64,000 nt of DNA from Streptomyces lucensis JCM 4490. GTDB lineage: Bacteria > Actinomycetota > Actinomycetes > Streptomycetales > Streptomycetaceae. The notes beneath the pieces were generated by a model. That model did no database searches. It had not been told where the DNA came from and saw nothing but the letters and a program-made list of their open reading frames with translations. The position numbers and the translations under genes were made by a program. Positions 60,142 through 64,000 of the stretch are shown here, one piece after another (position 1 is the first letter of the stretch; each line of letters begins with the position of its first letter). Location: NCBI RefSeq assembly GCF_014650035.1, contig NZ_BMUE01000007.1, forward strand, positions 124,001 through 188,000, in the 5' to 3' direction.

Positions 60142-60603
60142 ATGGAACTTGAGCTTGTGCCGCACGTGGGTGTCGGGCGCTTCCGGCTCGGCATGTCGGT
60201 CGACGAAGCGCGTGCCGCAGTGGAAAGGTGGGGTCTCTTCCGTACCGTCTCGAGCGACGAGGAGCCGGGGCAGATCGGCCTCACGCACGACGAGTCCCGG
60301 CTGAACATCGTGCTCGGGTTCACCAAGGGCGCGCTGAGCGGCGTGGAGCTGTTCCGGTTCCAGGACGAGGACGCCGACGTGCGGGTGCTGCTGGACGGGC
60401 TCGACGTCTTCCGCACGCCGAGCGAGGACCTCTTCGAACAACTGGCGGAGCGGGGTCACGCCATCGAGGAGAACGACCTCGGCTTCGATGCCCTGCCGGA
60501 GCTCAAGGTGATCCTCGCGAACCAGAGCAGCTACGAGTACCCGGTGGACGAGGAGGGCGACCCCCTCTACTACGACTACGTTCTGGTCGCGGACCGCATC
60601 TGA
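60142..60603 (+). CDS. probable immunity protein for the RHS toxin
   Basis: A 153-residue acidic cytoplasmic protein 31 nt after the RHS gene, on the same strand. GVGRFRLGMSVDEARAAVERWG is a helix-strand motif seen in several small Streptomyces immunity-like proteins, followed by VLGFTKGALSGVELFRFQDE and an acidic C-terminus. No named family is recognised. Position directly behind the toxin tip and strong negative charge favour an immunity role. AGGGAGTGAG gives the ribosome site for ATG 60142. Confidence 0.7.
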   Translation: MELELVPHVGVGRFRLGMSVDEARAAVERWGLFRTVSSDEEPGQIGLTHDESRLNIVLGFTKGALSGVELFRFQDEDADVRVLLDGLDVFRTPSEDLFEQLAERGHAIEENDLGFDALPELKVILANQSSYEYPVDEEGDPLYYDYVLVADRI

Positions 60604-60620
60604 GCGGCGCGGCCGGAATC

Positions 60621-60676
60621 GGTGCTGCGGTGCTGCGGTACGGCGGTGCTGCGGTACGGCGGTGCTGCGGTACGGC
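60621..60676. repeat. 16-nt tandem repeat
   Basis: GGTGCTGCGGTACGGC occurs three times in a row (60629-60644, 60645-60660, 60661-60676), preceded by the first 8 nt of another copy (60621-60628). It begins 18 nt past the immunity-gene stop. Confidence 0.9.
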
Positions 60677-60814
60677 GGTGCGTGAGGGCCGGAGCTGGGA
60701 AAGCCATGCATGGCGCGCCGCGCCCATATGCCCTGTACTCCTTAAAAGTAACTCACCTTTTGTGGGCTTGTCAGTGCAAGGTAAGGGCACTTGATGGCCA
60801 GGAGGTTGATAACA

Positions 60815-60985
60815 ATGGTTCCCCTGCTTCTGGTTCTTCTGCTGGCTCTGATCCTCTTCGGTGCGGGTTTCGCGCTGAAGGCGCTGTGGTGGATCGCGGT
60901 GATCGTGCTCGTCGTGTGGCTGCTGGGCTTCGTCGTCCGCACCGCGGACAGCGGCGGCCGCAAGGGCCGCTGGTACCGCTGGTAG
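60815..60985 (+). CDS. small hydrophobic membrane protein
   Basis: A 56-residue protein that is almost entirely two membrane spans (VPLLLVLLLALILFGAGFAL and WWIAVIVLVVWLLGFVV) with a basic C-terminus (GGRKGRWYRW). A very similar small protein recurs in many Streptomyces genomes and is labelled only hydrophobic protein. AGGAGG (60800-60805) supports ATG 60815. The upstream 80 bp is unusually A/T-rich and probably contains its promoter. A 13-bp terminator follows. Confidence 0.8.
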   Translation: MVPLLLVLLLALILFGAGFALKALWWIAVIVLVVWLLGFVVRTADSGGRKGRWYRW

Positions 60986-61026
60986 ACGACGGACGCCACC
61001 TGCGCGCCACGCGCGAGAAAATTGGA

Positions 61027-61054
61027 GGGGCTCGGCCGCATGCGGCCGAGCCCC
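61027..61054 (+). terminator. 13-bp perfect hairpin after small membrane protein
   Basis: GGGGCTCGGCCGC-AT-GCGGCCGAGCCCC, perfect with a 2-nt centre, 41 nt past the stop of the gene at 60815. Confidence 0.75.
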
Positions 61055-61373
61055 CCTCGCATAGGGCGCCTTGTGGGTGGTTGGGAGGGATCGGGCGTAT
61101 CGGACGCACCGCAGGGTACGTGAGTGATGCACCGGCCCCGCAGGCCCAGCAGTGGAACCCTGCTCCTCCTGTCTGCGGGGCCGCTGCGCATGGCGGTGTC
61201 GACGACGCCGGCAGGCGCCCGCCGACGACCGGATGTTCTTCCGCGCTCGAGTACTGCCGGCCCGGCGCCAGGATCGGTATCCCTGACCCCGTCCACACCG
61301 CCATCGGGCGTGACACCCGCACCGACGTCTTCCGGACCGGTGCGCGTAGGTGTGGGGCTAGCCGGTCGGCCCG
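61055..61373. other. gene-free stretch
   Basis: About 320 bp between the small membrane protein and the convergent DUF1648 gene. Open frames occur on both strands but none is recognisable. Confidence 0.35.
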
Positions 61374-62357
61374 TCACCCGTCCGATCGCTCGGAGGTGGA
61401 GTTCAAGAGGGCTGCTCCGCGTTCGGCATCGTCCACGCTCACCGCGAATTCCTTTCCTGTGCGGGATCGGACGACGAGACACTCACCGCCGCGCAGCATC
61501 ACGGTGGTACCCAGCCCGCTCAGCCGGTAGCCCCAGCCACCCACTTGGGCAGGCGTGCGGTTCTCGGCACGGGCGGACTCGATACCCGCAGGGCACCAGC
61601 GCCGTCTCGGCCAGCCCAAGGGCCCGAAGGTCACCTCCAGTCCTCGCTCGCTGACCCGGGCCTGCACGGAGGAGCAGCACAGAGTCAGAACGGAAGAGAC
61701 AGCGAGCGCCGCGGCGCCCACCACCCCCGCGGTCAGGTCCGTGAGACCCGCCAGCGCCGCCATGCCTGCGGCGACCGCCAGCAGCCCCGTCACGGCGAAT
61801 GTCGTCTGAAGCCACGGGTTCGACGTGCGGGAGAGCCACACGAACCGGTGTCCGGCGGGGACGTCGATGGTCGGACCGTCGGTGACGGACCGCGGAGCGG
61901 CCGGCTTCCGGCACAAGGTGAACAACGCGACGGCACCGCTCACGGCCGTCACGACGAGCGTGCCCACGACCCAACCCGTCACCGAGCCCGCCCCGTGCCA
62001 GTCCTCGCGGTCCATGTTCGCCCGTACCACGGACACCTGCCCACCGACCAGAGGCACACCACCGCATCCGAAGGTCGCGACCGCCCATCCTGGAATCGTG
62101 CGGGTTCCTGACCGCCACACGGCCAGCACCACAACGGCGGTCAGCACCGCCCAGATCAGCGCCGGGAAAGCAGCGGCGGCCCACAGCGGCATGGAACCGT
62201 CGGGCCTGCCGGAAGCAGCGCTCCAGTGAATCGCCAACCGGTCCGGCAGCCGGCCACTCGCAGCCGGCGGCAGTCCGGCCAGCAGCACCAGGACCACGGC
62301 AGCCCAGCCTGCCAGGCCCCAGGCTGCCCCGCTCTTGCGTCGCGCACCGTCGGTCAC
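61374..62357 (-). CDS. DUF1648-domain membrane protein
   Basis: A 327-residue membrane protein. The N-terminal DUF1648 signature is WAAVVLVLLAGLPPAASGRL with LPDRLAIHWSAASGRPDGSM; several further spans follow (FPALIWAVLTAVVVLAVW, VVGTLVVTAVSGAVALFTLC, GLLAVAAGMAALAGLTDL). The C-terminal 80 residues form a soluble PH-like part (ARVSERGLEVTFGPLGWPRR). GTG overlaps the GntR stop (GTGA, 62354-62357), so expression is coupled. YtrA-type GntR plus DUF1648 proteins occur together in many Gram-positives; SdpI-type immunity is a distant relative. Function unknown. Confidence 0.8.
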   Translation of the reverse strand: MTDGARRKSGAAWGLAGWAAVVLVLLAGLPPAASGRLPDRLAIHWSAASGRPDGSMPLWAAAAFPALIWAVLTAVVVLAVWRSGTRTIPGWAVATFGCGGVPLVGGQVSVVRANMDREDWHGAGSVTGWVVGTLVVTAVSGAVALFTLCRKPAAPRSVTDGPTIDVPAGHRFVWLSRTSNPWLQTTFAVTGLLAVAAGMAALAGLTDLTAGVVGAAALAVSSVLTLCCSSVQARVSERGLEVTFGPLGWPRRRWCPAGIESARAENRTPAQVGGWGYRLSGLGTTVMLRGGECLVVRSRTGKEFAVSVDDAERGAALLNSTSERSDG

Positions 62358-62701
62358 GGCATCCCCCTGATCATGTCGATGAGGTCGCTCTTGCCGTAGC
62401 CCAAGTGCGCGGCGTCGGCCACCAGGTCGCGTACGCGATCCACCAGTGCGGAGCGCTGGTCCGCTCCGTCGGCGACCGCCACGCCCCGGCCCCTCCGGAA
62501 CTCGAGCAGCCCCTCTTCGCGTAGCGTCCGAAGCCCCCGCAAAACGGTGTTGACGTTCATTCCGAGCGCCCGGGAGAGATCTCGCGCGGGGGGAAGCCGC
62601 TCGCCCGGCCGGCACTCGCCCTCGGCGATGGCCCGCCGGATCGCACCGGCCACCTGCTCGTGCAGGGGGCGGTTGTCGGCGACGTTCAACCTCAGAAGCA
62701 T
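62354..62701 (-). CDS. GntR-family (YtrA-type) transcriptional regulator
   Basis: A 115-residue regulator of the short YtrA type: winged helix (ADNRPLHEQVAGAIRRAIAEG, ERLPPARDLSRALGMNVNTVLRGLRTLREEGLLE by its course) and a small C-terminal helical tail (RVRDLVADAAHLGYGKSDLID). YtrA proteins usually repress their own operon. A perfect 8-7-8 palindrome at 62701-62723 covers the predicted -10 and the start codon. The mRNA is probably leaderless. Confidence 0.92.
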   Translation of the reverse strand: MLLRLNVADNRPLHEQVAGAIRRAIAEGECRPGERLPPARDLSRALGMNVNTVLRGLRTLREEGLLEFRRGRGVAVADGADQRSALVDRVRDLVADAAHLGYGKSDLIDMIRGMP

Positions 62702-62741
62702 GGTGCTAAGGAAAATAGCACCAACGGGCCTTAGATGTCAG
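62701..62741 (-). promoter_or_regulatory. GntR operator overlapping leaderless promoter
   Basis: TGGTGCTA (62701-62708) and TAGCACCA (62716-62723) are perfect inverted arms 7 nt apart. On the minus strand CTGACA (62741-62736) or TGACAT and TATTTT (62717-62712) form a -35/-10 pair of 17-18 nt spacing. The ATG begins 10 nt after the -10, so the first base of the message lies at or near the start codon. Confidence 0.75.
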
Positions 62742-62902
62742 TGTGTTCGGTGTATCAGCAGACTTCGCCAGCTGCGCTTGAAGGCCCAACACGCCCCAGT
62801 CGGTGACGGCTCGTCCCCGATCCGGGTAGTACGTGGGGCGGCTCTCGTCCGACAGCGCTGTGCAACTATGTGAACCGGGTGTGCGGTAACGGACGGAGAG
62901 CC

Positions 62903-63748
62903 ATGGATACCGAAGGCATGCACGAGCTAGACAGGGCGCTGGTACTGGGTCCCGGCGGGCGTCTTGGCACCGCTTGGACGGCCGGACTGATGACGGGGCT
63001 ACGCAGGCTCGGCGTTGACCTGGGTGAGGCCGATGTCATCGTGGGCACCTCAGCAGGGGCGATCGTCGGCGCAGTCATGGCCACCGGGCAGGACCCCGCC
63101 CGCCTTGCCACCGTCCGGCGCTCCGCCAACGCCTCGTCCGTGCTGCACCGTCCCAACCCGGCGGTGACGGGCTCGGTGTTCGCGGTACTCGGCGATCCAA
63201 GCCTGGACCCCGCCGAAGCCCGTCGCCGGGTGGGTCGTATCGCCCTGGAAACGGTCGACGAGCAGGCGGAGAACCGGCTGATCGCCCAGCGCGCCGCACT
63301 GATCGCCGCTGACAGCTGGCCGCAACGCCCTCTGCTGATACCGGCGGTTGACGCCGAGAGCGGCGAGCCGATCGTGTGGGACGCCGCCGCGGGTGTCCCA
63401 CTGGCTCGCGCGGTCGCCGCGTCCAGCGCCTTCCCCGGGATTGAGCCCCCCGTCACCGTTGACGGCCGCCACTACTTCGACGGCGCCCTGCGAGCCGGCA
63501 CCAACATCGACCTGGCGGGCGATGCCCGCACGGTAGTGGTGGTCGACCCGCTCGCCCACCGCCATCCATCCCCCACCGCCGAAGGCGCCCACATCATGGC
63601 CCCCGATCCGACCGCGGTGCGCCTCCTGGACGCCGAGCAGAGCGACCCCGAAGTGTGGCAGGCGGCCTACCAGGCGGGCGAAGCCCAGGCCGGCACGGCA
63701 GCTGAGGAACTACGCGCGCACTGGCGACCTGCCACAGCCCGACGCTGA
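62903..63748 (+). CDS. patatin-like phospholipase
   Basis: A 281-residue acyl hydrolase. Glycine-rich loop GPGGRLGTAW, nucleophile elbow VGTSAGAIVG (Ser50) and the catalytic Asp in YFDGALRAGTN (Asp193) form the patatin Ser-Asp dyad. The family hydrolyses phospholipids or acyl esters. There is no signal peptide. GGACGGAGAG precedes ATG 62903. No partner gene is clear; the last 250 bp of the window beyond it hold no recognised gene. Confidence 0.9.
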   Translation: MDTEGMHELDRALVLGPGGRLGTAWTAGLMTGLRRLGVDLGEADVIVGTSAGAIVGAVMATGQDPARLATVRRSANASSVLHRPNPAVTGSVFAVLGDPSLDPAEARRRVGRIALETVDEQAENRLIAQRAALIAADSWPQRPLLIPAVDAESGEPIVWDAAAGVPLARAVAASSAFPGIEPPVTVDGRHYFDGALRAGTNIDLAGDARTVVVVDPLAHRHPSPTAEGAHIMAPDPTAVRLLDAEQSDPEVWQAAYQAGEAQAGTAAEELRAHWRPATARR

Positions 63749-64000
63749 AATTCCACTGGCTCGAAGAGATGGGGCGCGTCGGCGTGCGCGCGTGGCTCTC
63801 GAAGCTGCACGTGCGGCCCGGCGGCATTCACGCCTTCGACCGGGACTCCCGAGGCGCAGATCAGCGAGGCCGCCGTCGCGGCGCACCGCAACTGGCCGGA
63901 GCGCCTCCTCGCTACCGACCGAAAGAGGCCGTACACGCTCCAGGCTGGAGGACACCGTCGCCTGGATTCCATTGTGGGAATGACTCTTTTTCGGTAGCCG
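63749..64000. other. end of window, no gene recognised
   Basis: The last 250 bp carry one open frame after the patatin stop ending EAQISEAAVAAHRNWPERLL and further, with a stop at about 63997. It looks partly coding but I cannot name it; it may be a fragment. Confidence 0.3.

Noticed and set aside
58359..60416. Minus-strand frame of 685 codons inside the RHS gene
   Set aside because: Shadow of RHS repeats, which are unambiguous on the plus strand.
60621..60676. CRISPR-like array
   Set aside because: Repeats are contiguous 16-nt units without spacers and there are no cas genes.

Overview
The window is high-GC actinobacterial chromosome, almost certainly Streptomyces. Evidence: strong G/C third-position bias, frequent GTG/TTG starts, leaderless promoters, and typical Streptomyces families (SARP-NB-ARC-TPR regulator, EACC1, DUF6199, SAM-methyltransferase of the DUF574 type, RHS proteins, TAP-type peptidase). 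The mix of accessory genes, many regulator/enzyme pairs and decayed insertion sequences suggests a chromosome arm or other accessory region rather than the conserved core.

Layout. 0-10.6 kb: the 5' part of a DEAD-box RNA helicase (runs off the left edge), a TetR regulator divergent from an MMPL exporter with a DUF2993 lipoprotein-like partner, an AfsR-type regulator, an ArsR/AHSA1 pair, a zinc-ribbon protein, a small secreted protein and a GNAT enzyme. 11.2-14.1 kb: a compact lasso peptide cluster (precursor, cyclase, RRE protein, leader peptidase) whose predicted core is 16 residues with a Leu1-Asp8 ring. 14.2-19.1 kb: a lipoprotein, a two-gene EACC1/caspase unit resembling a biological-conflict system, a DUF6199 protein and a secreted tripeptidyl-aminopeptidase-like hydrolase. 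19.3-24.9 kb: regulator/enzyme modules (epimerase/GlxA, Rrf2/NIPSNAP with a shared operator, SDR/MerR, GNAT). 25.4-35.8 kb: subtilase with an overlapping I9-like partner, HTH-TM-ricin protein, small secreted proteins, MerR/class II aldolase/CMD group, a coiled-coil protein, a broken SigJ-type sigma gene and a tandem pair of membrane-anchored paralogues.

35.9-47.5 kb is the most rearranged part: small orphan genes with lower GC, a SAM-methyltransferase, a VioB-like ferritin-fold protein with a partner, remnants of IS5-type transposases, ABC-F and leucine-rich-repeat genes and two adjacent tRNA-like fragments, with intact genes (VOC protein, class V aminotransferase, a secreted dipeptidase/discoidin protein with a TetR regulator) between. 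47.2-55.1 kb: hypothetical proteins, MerR/old yellow enzyme, VOC protein, ADP-ribosylglycohydrolase, LysR/cupin and a secreted ricin-type lectin. 55.4-60.6 kb: a 1572-residue RHS polymorphic toxin with a C-terminal HNH/ENDO VII-like nuclease tip and its probable immunity gene, followed by a 16-nt tandem repeat. 60.8-63.7 kb: a tiny membrane protein, a GntR/DUF1648 operon with a clear operator, and a patatin-like protein.

The most notable systems are the lasso peptide cluster, the EACC1-caspase pair, the RHS toxin/immunity pair and several clear regulator-operator pairs. Family names are from recognition of motifs in the translated sequence; no database search was run.
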